Positions 1 to 7,665 of a stretch of DNA of 64,000 nucleotides are shown here, one piece after another. Source of the stretch: Anaerozeibacter sp031551775 (lineage in GTDB: Bacteria; Bacillota; Clostridia; Christensenellales; Aristaeellaceae); NCBI GenBank assembly GCA_031551775.1, contig JAVBND010000029.1, forward strand, positions 1 through 64,000, read 5' to 3'. How positions within the stretch are numbered: position 1 is the stretch's first letter; each line of letters begins with the position of its first letter. Made by a program: the position numbers and the translations under genes. Below the pieces are notes generated by a model that was given only the letters and a program-made list of their open reading frames with translations, had not been told where the DNA came from and searched no databases.

Positions 1-1500
1 GACATGCGGTCCATCAGCAAGACGGTCCCCGGCGTGAAGGCGCTGAGCGAGGTGAACCTACGGGTCGCACGCGGCGAGGTCCACGCGCTGTGCGGCGAGA
101 ACGGCGCGGGCAAGTCCACGCTGATGAAGGTGCTCAGCGGCATCCACGCGCGCGACGGAGGGTCATTTTTTGTGAACGGCCAGGCCGTGGAGCATCTGAC
201 GCCCAAAAAGGCACAGGAGTTAGGCATCGCCATCATTCACCAGGAGCTGAATATGTGCCAACACCTGACCGTGGCCGAGAACATGTTTCTGGGGCGCGAG
301 CAGGGCCGCTTCCGGATCAATCAGAAAGAACAAAACCGAAAAGCGCAGGAATACCTGAGCGCGCTCAGGCTGGACATCGGCCCGGAGACGATCGTGGGTA
401 AGCTGCCGGTGGGCGGCCAGCAGATGGTGGAAATCGCCAAGGCGCTGTCCACCAATTGCAAAGTGCTGATCATGGACGAGCCCACTTCCGCGCTGACCGC
501 GCGCGAGGTGGACGAGCTGAACCGCATCATCCATGAACTGAAAGCCAAGGGCTGCGGCATCGTATACATCACCCACCGGCTGGAAGAACTGGCGCCCATC
601 GCGGACCGGGTGACGGTGCTCAGGGACGGCAAATATGTCATCACCCGCGAGTTCAAGGACACATCGCTGCCCGAGATCATCTCCTACATGGTGGGGCGCG
701 AGATCACCGAAAAATTCCCGCACGTGGACGCCGAGCCGGGCGCAACGGTGCTGGAAGTCAAGCACCTGAACGCGGGGCGCATGGTGCGGGACATCAGCTT
801 TACCCTCAGAAAGGGCGAAATCCTGGGATTCGCCGGGCTGATGGGCGCGGGGCGCACCGAGCTGATGCGCGCCATATTCGGCGTGGACCCGGTGGAAAGC
901 GGAGAGATCCTGCTGAACGGCAAGCCGGTCAACGCGACCTCGCCCAAGGGCGCGATCGAGGCGGGCATCGCCTGCGTGCCGGAGGACCGCAAGAAAGAGG
1001 GGCTGTGCGTCAACCTGAGCCTGCGCGAAAACGTGGGGCTGGCCAACCTGGACCGCCTGGGCGGTCCGCTGGGCCGGATCAACGGCCGTGAAGAACAGCG
1101 GCTGACCCAAAAGGCGATTGACGAGCTGCGGATCAAGGCGTCCTCACAGCAGATGGTGGCCAAAAACCTGTCCGGCGGCAACCAGCACAAGGTGGTCGTG
1201 GGCAAGTGGTTGGTGCGCGACGCGCATCTGGTGCTGTTTGACGAGCCCACGCGCGGCATCGACGTGGCCGCCAAGGTGGAGATCTACCACCTGATGAACC
1301 AGCTTAAGCAGAACGGCATCGGCGTGGTCTTCGTATCGTCCGAGATGCCCGAAGTCATGGGCATGGCCGACCGGATCATCGTGATGTGCGACGGGCGCGT
1401 GACCGGCGAGCTTGATATCAAAGAGGCCACGCAGGAAAAGGTGCTGGAGCTGGCGACCCGGTTCGAAAACAAGATAAACGGCGAAGAACAGGGCGCTTAA
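1..1500 (+). CDS. Sugar ABC transporter ATP-binding protein, RbsA/MglA type (5' end cut by window edge)
   Basis: Energises import of a monosaccharide, probably a ribose/galactose-class sugar, on the inner face of the membrane together with the permease and binding protein that follow. Two ATPase halves are fused. The first has Walker A GENGAGKST near residue 31, signature LPVGGQQ near 134 and Walker B VLIMDEPTSAL near 154. The second has the degenerate loop GLMGAGRTE, signature LSGGNQHK and Walker B LVLFDEPTRGID. A degenerate second P-loop is normal in this family. The reading frame is open to base 1 and the first visible Met (base 4) lacks a ribosome-binding site, so the true start lies upstream; roughly 498 of about 500-510 residues are present. 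The permease starts 23 bases after the stop. The substrate cannot be read from the sequence. Confidence 0.93.
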   Translation, partial: DMRSISKTVPGVKALSEVNLRVARGEVHALCGENGAGKSTLMKVLSGIHARDGGSFFVNGQAVEHLTPKKAQELGIAIIHQELNMCQHLTVAENMFLGREQGRFRINQKEQNRKAQEYLSALRLDIGPETIVGKLPVGGQQMVEIAKALSTNCKVLIMDEPTSALTAREVDELNRIIHELKAKGCGIVYITHRLEELAPIADRVTVLRDGKYVITREFKDTSLPEIISYMVGREITEKFPHVDAEPGATVLEVKHLNAGRMVRDISFTLRKGEILGFAGLMGAGRTELMRAIFGVDPVESGEILLNGKPVNATSPKGAIEAGIACVPEDRKKEGLCVNLSLRENVGLANLDRLGGPLGRINGREEQRLTQKAIDELRIKASSQQMVAKNLSGGNQHKVVVGKWLVRDAHLVLFDEPTRGIDVAAKVEIYHLMNQLKQNGIGVVFVSSEMPEVMGMADRIIVMCDGRVTGELDIKEATQEKVLELATRFENKINGEEQGA

Positions 1501-1523
1501 GCCGCGAAAGGAGCAAGTCCCGC

Positions 1524-2522
1524 ATGAAAAAGAAGGACAACATCTTCAAGAGGATTTTCGCCGTTCGCGGCATGGGTCAGGTCATTACGGTGGGCATCGG
1601 CCTGATCATCCTGTGCCTGGTCTTCTACCTGATCAACGATAAATTCCTGGGCGAACGCAACATCAGCCAGCTTCTGCGCCAGGTCGCGCCGTACCTGATC
1701 GTCGGCATCGGCCAATCGTTCGTGCTGATCACCGGCAACATCGATCTTTCGATCGGCTCGGTGCTCGGCATGAGCTGCATGATGTCGGCGACGCTCATGT
1801 GCAACGGCGTTCCGCTGGCGCTGGCCTGCATCATTACAATGGCGGCCTGCCTCTTGACCGGCGTCATCAACGGCTTTTTGGTGGCCGGATGCAAGCTGCC
1901 GCCCTTCATCGCGACGCTGGGCACCATGACGGTGGCGCGCGGCATCGCGCAGTTGGTCAACAACAACATGAACACCAACTCCATCGGCGACAGCGCCAAG
2001 ACCTTCCGCGACCTCTTCTACTACGGCAAGTTTATCGGCATATTCAACACCGTCTGGATCGCCATTGTCCTGTGGATCGTGTTCAACTTCATCCTAAGCC
2101 AGACGCGCACCGGCCGCCACCTCTACGCCGCGGGCAGCAACATCGAGGCAGCCAAGCTCTCGGGCGTCAACATCGCGCTTACCACCACCAAGGCGTACCT
2201 GGTTTCCGCCTTTTGCGCGGGCGTGGTCGGCCTCATCCAGTGCGCCACCACCGGTACCGGCACCATGGACGCGGGCATTTCCTTTGAGATGTACGCGGTC
2301 GCGGCCTCGGTCATCGGCGGCGTATCGACGCTGGGCGGGCAGGGCATCTTGCTGGGCACCGTGATCGGAGCGGGCGTGTGGGGCGTGCTCAACAACGGCC
2401 TGCAACTGGCGGGCGCACCGGTCGCGCTGCGCAACATCGTGATCGGCGTGATCGTCGTGGTATCGGTTTTGACCGACGTCTTGCGCAGAAGCGGGCGGTT
2501 CAGCTTCAAGAAAGCATCGTAG
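1524..2522 (+). CDS. Sugar ABC transporter permease, RbsC/MglC type
   Basis: Membrane channel subunit of the importer, 332 residues, the normal size for the BPD_transp_2 family. It has a run of hydrophobic segments, the first after a short basic N-terminus (MKKKDNIFKRIF), and the family hallmark near residues 70-85 (QSFVLITGNIDLSIGSVLG). A second characteristic stretch, VIGGVSTLGGQGILLGTVIG, lies near 255-275. The start is set by GAAAGGAGCAAG upstream of the ATG. It lies between the ATPase and binding-protein genes in one transcription unit and would pair with the two-domain ATPase encoded just before it. Confidence 0.94.
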   Translation: MKKKDNIFKRIFAVRGMGQVITVGIGLIILCLVFYLINDKFLGERNISQLLRQVAPYLIVGIGQSFVLITGNIDLSIGSVLGMSCMMSATLMCNGVPLALACIITMAACLLTGVINGFLVAGCKLPPFIATLGTMTVARGIAQLVNNNMNTNSIGDSAKTFRDLFYYGKFIGIFNTVWIAIVLWIVFNFILSQTRTGRHLYAAGSNIEAAKLSGVNIALTTTKAYLVSAFCAGVVGLIQCATTGTGTMDAGISFEMYAVAASVIGGVSTLGGQGILLGTVIGAGVWGVLNNGLQLAGAPVALRNIVIGVIVVVSVLTDVLRRSGRFSFKKAS

Positions 2523-2531
2523 ACATGGTTT

Positions 2532-2549
2532 AGAGCGCTTGCGCGCTTT
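2532..2549 (+). other. Small intercistronic hairpin between permease and binding-protein genes
   Basis: Seven-base-pair stem (AGAGCGC / GCGCTTT with one G-T pair) and a TTGC loop, followed by an AT-rich stretch and then the GAGGAGG ribosome-binding site of the binding-protein gene. Such hairpins often stabilise or separate the binding-protein message, which is needed in excess; that role here is inference. Confidence 0.4.
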
Positions 2550-2578
2550 AAATAAAAGTAAGAGGAGGAACCTGTTTT

Positions 2579-3484
2579 ATGAAGAAACTTTTTGCCATCG
2601 CCCTTTCCCTGTTGCTCGTGTTCAGCTGCACCGCGGCGTTCGCCGATTCCTTGGTGTACCTGATCACGATGGACCTGTCGGACGCCCACTGGGTCGCGGT
2701 TGACCAGGGCTGCAAGGACGCCGCCGCGGAAATCGGCGGGATTACGTACAAGTGGAACGCGCCCACCCAGGGCAAGGACGACGCCGCCCAGATCGAGTGC
2801 ATCAACAACGCCTTCGCGGACGGCGCGGAAGTCATCCTGCTGGCCTCCAACGGCCCGCAGACCCAGGTTGCCACCCTTGAGCAGATTGCCGCCGAAGGCG
2901 TGAAGATCATCTACGTTGACTCCCCGGCGGACTTTGACGGCGCGCTGCAGACCCTGGCCACCAACAACACCAACGCGGGCCAGACCGCCGGCGAAGAAAT
3001 GATCAAGGCGCTCACCGAGAAGGGCATCACCGAAGGCAAGATCGGCATCGTGAACGTCAACGCGGCCACCGTTTCCACGCAGCAGCGCGAGGACGGCTTC
3101 CGCAAGGCCTTCGAAGGCACGGCGTTTGAAATCCTTGAAGTGCAGTACGGCAACGGCAACGCCACCCAGTCCCAGGAAATCGCCAACAACTTCATCACCG
3201 AAGGCTGCGTCGGCATCTTCGGCACCAATGAAGGCGGCACCGTGGGCGTGGGCAACGCCATCGCCGAGAACGACAACGCGATCGTCGGCGTGGGCTTTGA
3301 CAAGTCCGACGCGATCCTGAAGCTGGTCGAGGGCGGCTCGATCCTGTGCACCATGGCGCAGAACCCCTACGTAATGGGCTACGAAGGCATGAAGACCGCG
3401 GCCGCGGCGCTTAATGGCGAGACCGCGTTTGAAGATGTCGATACCGGCGTTTCGGTCATCAACGCGGCGGCGCTGGCCGGCTAA
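2579..3484 (+). CDS. Sugar ABC transporter substrate-binding protein, RbsB-like
   Basis: Extracytoplasmic receptor that delivers sugar to the permease, 301 residues, Peripla_BP_4-like. The N-terminus is a secretion signal (MKKLFAIALSLLLVFSC...AFA). Either AFA|D is a signal peptidase I site or the Cys in VFSC is a weak lipobox; since Firmicute binding proteins need anchoring, lipidation is possible but the box is poor. The mature part starts with LVYLITMDLSDAHWVAVDQG, the usual opening strand and helix of the family, and keeps the GIFGTNEGGTVG and VGFDKSDAI segments of the second lobe. It is the last gene of the importer operon and is followed by a palindrome and a bidirectional terminator. 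Confidence 0.92.
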   Translation: MKKLFAIALSLLLVFSCTAAFADSLVYLITMDLSDAHWVAVDQGCKDAAAEIGGITYKWNAPTQGKDDAAQIECINNAFADGAEVILLASNGPQTQVATLEQIAAEGVKIIYVDSPADFDGALQTLATNNTNAGQTAGEEMIKALTEKGITEGKIGIVNVNAATVSTQQREDGFRKAFEGTAFEILEVQYGNGNATQSQEIANNFITEGCVGIFGTNEGGTVGVGNAIAENDNAIVGVGFDKSDAILKLVEGGSILCTMAQNPYVMGYEGMKTAAAALNGETAFEDVDTGVSVINAAALAG

Positions 3485-3493
3485 CGCCCGCGC

Positions 3494-3532
3494 GACTTGA
3501 AATCTTGGCCCTTGGGCCGGATATTTCAAGTC
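3494..3532 (+). other. Palindrome downstream of the binding-protein gene
   Basis: Perfect 10-base arms GACTTGAAAT and ATTTCAAGTC enclose a second small stem GGCCC-TT-GGGCC. No T-tract follows, so it is not a classical terminator on its own. It lies just 3' of the importer operon and 20 bases before the real terminator, so it may protect the 3' end of the message. Confidence 0.5.
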
Positions 3533-3551
3533 GGGGGGTACGGCCTCTACG

Positions 3552-3586
3552 AAAAAAATCCGCTCTCTTGTGGAGCGGATTTTTTC
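3552..3586 (+). terminator. Bidirectional intrinsic terminator between importer operon and kbl
   Basis: AATCCGCTC / GAGCGGATT stem with loop TCTTGTG, an A-tract on the left and a T-tract on the right (bases 3580-3585). It works on both strands and sits between two convergent transcription units: the ABC operon (+) and tdh-kbl (-). Confidence 0.85.
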
Positions 3587-3634
3587 GTGGAGGGGCCGCA
3601 GGGGACGAGAACGACGTTTGCTTCCGTTCGGTCG

Positions 3635-4816
3635 TTATACGCCCATCTCCCGCTTGACCTCGCGGAAGCACTGGACCGCGAAATCGAGGTCCTCCTTCGT
3701 GTGCCCCGCGCTGACCTGGGTGCGGATCCTGGCCTTGCCGTCCGGCACGACCGGATAGCTGAATGCCACCACGTACACGCCTTTTTCAAGCATCCTTGCC
3801 GCCATCTCCCGCGCGACGCGCGCGTCATAGAGCATGACCGGGACGATCGGGTGGGTGCTCTCGGGGACGGTGAAGCCGAGCCTTCCGAGTTCGCCGCGGA
3901 AGTAGGCGGTGTTCTCGTGAAGCTTGTCGCGAAGGGCGGTGCTTTCTTCCAAGAGGTCGATCACCTGGATGGTCGCGGCGCAAATCGCCGGGGCGACGGA
4001 GTTGGAAAAGAGGTAGGGCCGCGAGCGCTGGCGGAGCAGATCGACAATGGGCTTTCGGGCGCAAGTATAGCCGCCCGACGCGCCGCCGAGGGCTTTTCCG
4101 AAGGTGCCGGTCAGGATATCCACCCGGCCGCACACATCATGGAACTCATGCGTACCGCGCCCGCGCGCGCCCATGAAGCCGACCGCGTGGCTGTCGTCCA
4201 CCATCACCAGCGCGCCGTATTGATCGGCCAAGTCGCAGATGCCTTTGAGGTTTGCGATAAAGCCATCCATCGAGAACACGCCGTCGGTCGCGATCAGCAC
4301 GATGCGCGAATCCTTGGCTTCCTCAAGCTTGTCCTTGAGGTCACTCATGTCGTTGTTCTTATACCGGAAACGCTTGGCCTTCGACAGACGGATGCCGTCG
4401 ATGATCGAGGCGTGGTTGAGTTCATCGGAGATGATGGCGTCTTCCGGTCCCAGCAGCGTTTCGAACAGGCCGCCGTTGGCGTCAAAGCAGCTGGAATAGA
4501 GGATGGTATCGTCCATAGCGAGAAAGCGCGAGATTCTTCCTTCGAGCTGCTTGTGAATCTCCTGCGTGCCGCAAATGAAGCGCACGCTTGAGAGGCCGAA
4601 GCCCCACTTGTCATAGCTTTCCTTGGCTGCCCTGATCAGCTCCGGGCTGTCGGAAAGGCCCAGGTAGTTGTTGGCGCACAGGTTGAGCACGCCCTTTGCG
4701 CGCGTCGTATCGATTCGGGCCTTTTGCGCCGTGGTGATCACGCGCTCGTCCTTGGCGGTGCCCGCCGCGCGAATCTGCGAAAGCTGCTCCTCAAAGTATG
4801 TAAGCGCCTCTTTCAT
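3635..4816 (-). CDS. kbl: Glycine C-acetyltransferase (2-amino-3-ketobutyrate CoA ligase)
   Basis: PLP enzyme of the alpha-oxoamine synthase family. It cleaves 2-amino-3-oxobutyrate with CoA to glycine and acetyl-CoA, the second step of threonine breakdown. At 393 residues it has the usual length. Visible landmarks are LCANNYLGLS near 46, the DELNHASIIDG segment near 131-141, the cofactor Asp/His region VMVDDSHAVGFMG near 204, and the Schiff-base lysine in GTFGKALGG (Lys about 241). It overlaps tdh by the ATGA junction at 4813-4816, so the two enzymes are translationally coupled; the unstable intermediate made by Tdh is passed to Kbl. The context makes threonine catabolism clear. Confidence 0.95.
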   Translation of the reverse strand: MKEALTYFEEQLSQIRAAGTAKDERVITTAQKARIDTTRAKGVLNLCANNYLGLSDSPELIRAAKESYDKWGFGLSSVRFICGTQEIHKQLEGRISRFLAMDDTILYSSCFDANGGLFETLLGPEDAIISDELNHASIIDGIRLSKAKRFRYKNNDMSDLKDKLEEAKDSRIVLIATDGVFSMDGFIANLKGICDLADQYGALVMVDDSHAVGFMGARGRGTHEFHDVCGRVDILTGTFGKALGGASGGYTCARKPIVDLLRQRSRPYLFSNSVAPAICAATIQVIDLLEESTALRDKLHENTAYFRGELGRLGFTVPESTHPIVPVMLYDARVAREMAARMLEKGVYVVAFSYPVVPDGKARIRTQVSAGHTKEDLDFAVQCFREVKREMGV

Positions 4817-5856
4817 TTTCCGTTCCTCCAGTCGAGCACCACTTTGCCGGAATTCCCGCTGTTCATGGCGGCAAACCCTTTTTCAAATTCGGTGTAGTGA
4901 AAGCGGTGGGTGACGATGGGCATCAGGTCCAGCCCGCTTTCGACCATCGCGACCATCTTGTACCACGTTTCATACATCTTGCGCCCATAGACGCCTTGCA
5001 GCGTCAGGCCCTTGAACACCACGTCGTTCCAGTCGATCGAGGCGGCGCCCTTGAAGATGCCGAGCAAGGCAACCTTGCCGCCGTTTCGCATATGGCTTAA
5101 GATCTGATGAAGCGCGGCCTCGCTGCCCGACATCTCAAGGGCCACATCGAACCCCTCGACCATGTTGTTTGTGCGCATGACATCGGAAAGGTCGTCTTTG
5201 GCGACATTCACGCCAAAGAGGCCCATCTTGCGCGCAAGCTCAAGCCGGTACTCGTTGATGTCGGTGATGATGACCTGGCGCGCGCCGTTCTTTTTCGCGA
5301 TCGCGCCCGCCATGATGCCGATGGGTCCCGCGCCCGTGACCAGCACGTCCTCGCCCACCACGTCAAATTGCAGCGCGGTATGGGTGGCGTTGCCGTAGGC
5401 GTCAAAGAAGGCGACCACGTCCTCGGGCAAGTTGACGCTCAGCGGCACGACGTTGCTCGCGGGCAGACACAGGTATTCGGCAAACGCGCCGTCTCTTTGG
5501 ACGCCCACGCCAATCGTATGTGAACACCACTGCGCGTTCCCGCCCCGGCAATTGCGGCAGTGCCCGCAGACCAAATGCCCTTCGCCGCTGACCCGCTGGC
5601 CGATCTTGAGCCCCTCGACCTCCTCGCCGATTTCCGCGATCTCGCCCACGTATTCGTGCCCCGTCACGAGCGGCGGGTGGATGTTCTGCTGGCTCCACTT
5701 GTCCCAGTTGTAAATGTGCAGGTCGGTGCCGCAAATGGCGGTCTTGTGAATCTTGATCAGCACCTCATTGTGGCGCGGCTTCGGGATCGGAACCCGCGTG
5801 AGCGTCAGCCCCACGCCCGCGCTTTGTTTCATCAGCGCATCCATCATGCCCGTCAT
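4813..5856 (-). CDS. tdh: L-threonine 3-dehydrogenase (zinc-dependent)
   Basis: Medium-chain zinc dehydrogenase, 347 residues. It oxidises L-threonine to 2-amino-3-oxobutyrate with NAD+. The catalytic zinc site is seen in AICGTDLHIYN and the GHEYVGEI His/Glu; the structural zinc loop is the four-cysteine segment CGHCRNCRGGNAQWC near residues 98-112. The nucleotide-binding loop is GAGPIGIMAG. The start ATG at 5856 is preceded by GGAGGAACGGCT. A promoter-like extended -10 lies about 50 bases upstream, so tdh-kbl is probably transcribed on its own rather than with spoIIP upstream. Confidence 0.95.
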   Translation of the reverse strand: MTGMMDALMKQSAGVGLTLTRVPIPKPRHNEVLIKIHKTAICGTDLHIYNWDKWSQQNIHPPLVTGHEYVGEIAEIGEEVEGLKIGQRVSGEGHLVCGHCRNCRGGNAQWCSHTIGVGVQRDGAFAEYLCLPASNVVPLSVNLPEDVVAFFDAYGNATHTALQFDVVGEDVLVTGAGPIGIMAGAIAKKNGARQVIITDINEYRLELARKMGLFGVNVAKDDLSDVMRTNNMVEGFDVALEMSGSEAALHQILSHMRNGGKVALLGIFKGAASIDWNDVVFKGLTLQGVYGRKMYETWYKMVAMVESGLDLMPIVTHRFHYTEFEKGFAAMNSGNSGKVVLDWRNGK

Positions 5857-5904
5857 AGCCGTTCCTCCATTCCCAAAGGAATTGATTTGGTATTATCCGC
5901 TAAA

Positions 5905-5910
5905 ATTATA
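5905..5910 (-). promoter_or_regulatory. Extended -10 promoter for tdh-kbl
   Basis: On the minus strand the sequence TGGTATAAT gives a perfect TATAAT with an upstream TG. No good -35 is seen at 17 bases, which extended -10 promoters tolerate. It lies between the stop of spoIIP and the start of tdh. Confidence 0.5.
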
Positions 5911-5951
5911 CCACAACGCGGGCAAATGCGCGACACCTATATGGTTTCATT

Positions 5952-6938
5952 TTATTGTTTTTCGCTTAACTGCTCGGCCAGCGCGCGCGCAAGCGTCGGC
6001 ATTGCGTTCAGCGCCTCCCTGAGCGTGTTGCGGTTGTGGCCCACTTCGACCAAAATCGCGGGCGTCGAGACGTGCTGGTTGTAGCGGCCGGTTTTGACGA
6101 GGACCGGCCGCATGAGGCCCGGCGCAAGCGCGTTCACGCGCTCTGTGAGAGAACGCGCGAAGACCAGGTTGCTTCTCGTGTCCGGCTTTTCGTTAAATCC
6201 TTCGCCGTTGCCGATCAGGGCCATCAGCTGCGCGGCCTCGCTCCCGCCGACCGATGCCGCGCGCGAGGCGATGATCGCCTCATCGTAAGCGTCGCGGTGC
6301 AAATCGATCATCAGGTCGAATTTTTCATCTTTATATTTTTCAAGCGTCACAAGCGAGCGCTCGTAGGCGGTGCCGAGCTTGGGCGGCTCGTGGTCGGTCG
6401 TGTCATGAACCACCTTGACGCCAAACCCCATAAGCAACTGCGCAAGCTCGTCGCCCACCCGGACAATGGAATGCGCCGCGTCCATCGTGCGCCAAGGCTC
6501 GGTTTCGGCGTACGGATCACGGTCGTCCTGCTGGTAGGCTTCATGGGTGTGGGTATGGTAGATCAGGACGCGCAGGTCCTGTTTGATAACGGGCGCGGGG
6601 CTGGGCGCGGCGGCGGACGGCGTGGGAGACGCCATCAAGGCGGGCGAAGGCGCGCTGCGCGGCAGGATTTCAATGTCAAACCCCTCGGCCTTGGCATCGG
6701 TGTGTTCGTTTTCGTGGGGCACGCCGAACACCACCTCGCGGGGCGCGGAAGAGGCGGCGGCGAAAACCGCCGCCGCCTCGCGCTCAACCATGTGCGTTTG
6801 GCCAAACCCCGTCGAGGCCTCCTTCGCGCCGCTCTTGATGAATGACGCGCCGATGACGATGAGCGCCGCCACCAACAGGGTCACCACAAGGATGAGCAGC
6901 AGCCGCGAGCCCTCCACCACCTTGATGCGAACCATCAA
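5952..6938 (-). CDS. spoIIP: Stage II sporulation protein P
   Basis: Peptidoglycan amidase/endopeptidase that acts with SpoIID and SpoIIM to thin septal wall and drive engulfment; acts in the mother cell. 328 residues. The N-terminus has one membrane anchor (LLLILVVTLLVAALIVIG, about 11-28), then a Pro/Ala-rich linker, then the SpoIIP catalytic domain. Zinc-ligand segments are visible: YHTHTHEAY near 127-135, MIDLHRDA near 210, and the C-terminal EVGHNRNTLREA, whose Glu is the usual catalytic residue. The start is preceded by AGGGGGTGTTTTG and overlaps the acyltransferase gene by ATGA. A sigma-E-type promoter upstream of that gene suits its role, because spoIIP is sigma-E controlled in Bacillus. 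Confidence 0.93.
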   Translation of the reverse strand: MMVRIKVVEGSRLLLILVVTLLVAALIVIGASFIKSGAKEASTGFGQTHMVEREAAAVFAAASSAPREVVFGVPHENEHTDAKAEGFDIEILPRSAPSPALMASPTPSAAAPSPAPVIKQDLRVLIYHTHTHEAYQQDDRDPYAETEPWRTMDAAHSIVRVGDELAQLLMGFGVKVVHDTTDHEPPKLGTAYERSLVTLEKYKDEKFDLMIDLHRDAYDEAIIASRAASVGGSEAAQLMALIGNGEGFNEKPDTRSNLVFARSLTERVNALAPGLMRPVLVKTGRYNQHVSTPAILVEVGHNRNTLREALNAMPTLARALAEQLSEKQ

Positions 6939-7630
6939 AACACCCCCTTGGCATGTTTCAAGGATATTCGCTGATCCTCAAGGTTATGCAGCGTTTGCCC
7001 CACGCGCTTGGATGCCGCGCGCCTGTCCTCGCCTTCGTCCATTTTGATGCCCTCGCCCACACGGAGGCGCCGCCCTTTCACCGAAACCGGCACGAACGTC
7101 AGCGCGCGCCCGGTTTTTTTCCGGTACAGGCGCGCCATGAGCAGGTACCCGTCGTAGAGCGCGCCCACGTCCCGCGCGCGCTGATCGTATTCAATGTCGG
7201 GGTAGAGGATCACCGATTGTCCGCTTTGAAGCGCCAGAACCGACCGGCGCAGCGTCACAAGCGAACGCGCCGAGTGGCGGGAAACCGGGATTGCGCCCAT
7301 CGAGCGCATGAAGCGGGGGACAAGCCTTGCCAGAACGAACGCGCAGGGCGCGGCCAAAATGCCGGGCCAGCCAAGGCGCCGGGTGAGGGTGTAGCCGCGG
7401 TAGTGCCGCTCGCATGGCGCCGCGTCGCAGAAAACGTCGAGCACCCACGGCCGGACCGGCCCATCCATCCACAGCATGGTCAGAGCCGGTCCCAACAGGT
7501 TCCCGTGGCGGCAGATCAGCACGCAAGGCTCGCTTGGCGCCGGCGCGCTTAAGAGCGCGGGATAAAAAAGCCGCCCGGTAAAACGGACGGCTCTGAATAG
7601 AAAACCAGGGCGCCAAGCTGTCGTCTTCAT
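6935..7630 (-). CDS. PlsC-like acyltransferase-family protein
   Basis: 231-residue protein resembling the lysophospholipid (1-acyl-glycerol-3-phosphate) acyltransferase superfamily. Support is moderate: a CRHGNLLGPAL segment near 40-50 where the family has its HX4D-type motif (the Asp is not evident), a hydrophobic middle, then GAIPVSRHSARS near 121 and ILYPDIEYDQRA near 150, which resemble the family's later blocks. It has no clear ribosome-binding site. The ATG lies only six bases after a sigma-E-like -10, suggesting a leaderless message. It is coupled to spoIIP by an ATGA overlap, which points to a job in membrane remodelling during engulfment; that is inference. Confidence 0.65.
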   Translation of the reverse strand: MKTTAWRPGFLFRAVRFTGRLFYPALLSAPAPSEPCVLICRHGNLLGPALTMLWMDGPVRPWVLDVFCDAAPCERHYRGYTLTRRLGWPGILAAPCAFVLARLVPRFMRSMGAIPVSRHSARSLVTLRRSVLALQSGQSVILYPDIEYDQRARDVGALYDGYLLMARLYRKKTGRALTFVPVSVKGRRLRVGEGIKMDEGEDRRAASKRVGQTLHNLEDQRISLKHAKGVF

Positions 7631-7636
7631 GACGAT

Positions 7637-7665
7637 AGTGTATGCCGCATGTACACATTTTATTG
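7637..7665 (-). promoter_or_regulatory. Sigma-E-type sporulation promoter for the acyltransferase-spoIIP pair
   Basis: Minus strand: -10 CATACACT (7637-7644), identical to the sigma-E consensus known from Bacillus, 13 bases from CAATAAAA (7658-7665), which keeps the ATA core of the -35 element. The -35 overlaps the recN stop codon. The predicted start of transcription falls at or next to the ATG at 7630. Confidence 0.5.

Noticed and set aside
220..3529. Long minus-strand open frames opposite the ABC transporter genes
   Set aside because: They are complements of GC-rich coding sequence, lack ribosome-binding sites and have low-complexity His/Arg/Gly-rich translations.
3497..4591. 364-codon plus-strand open frame opposite kbl
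   Set aside because: kbl on the other strand has all family motifs; the plus-strand frame crosses the terminator and has no recognisable domain.
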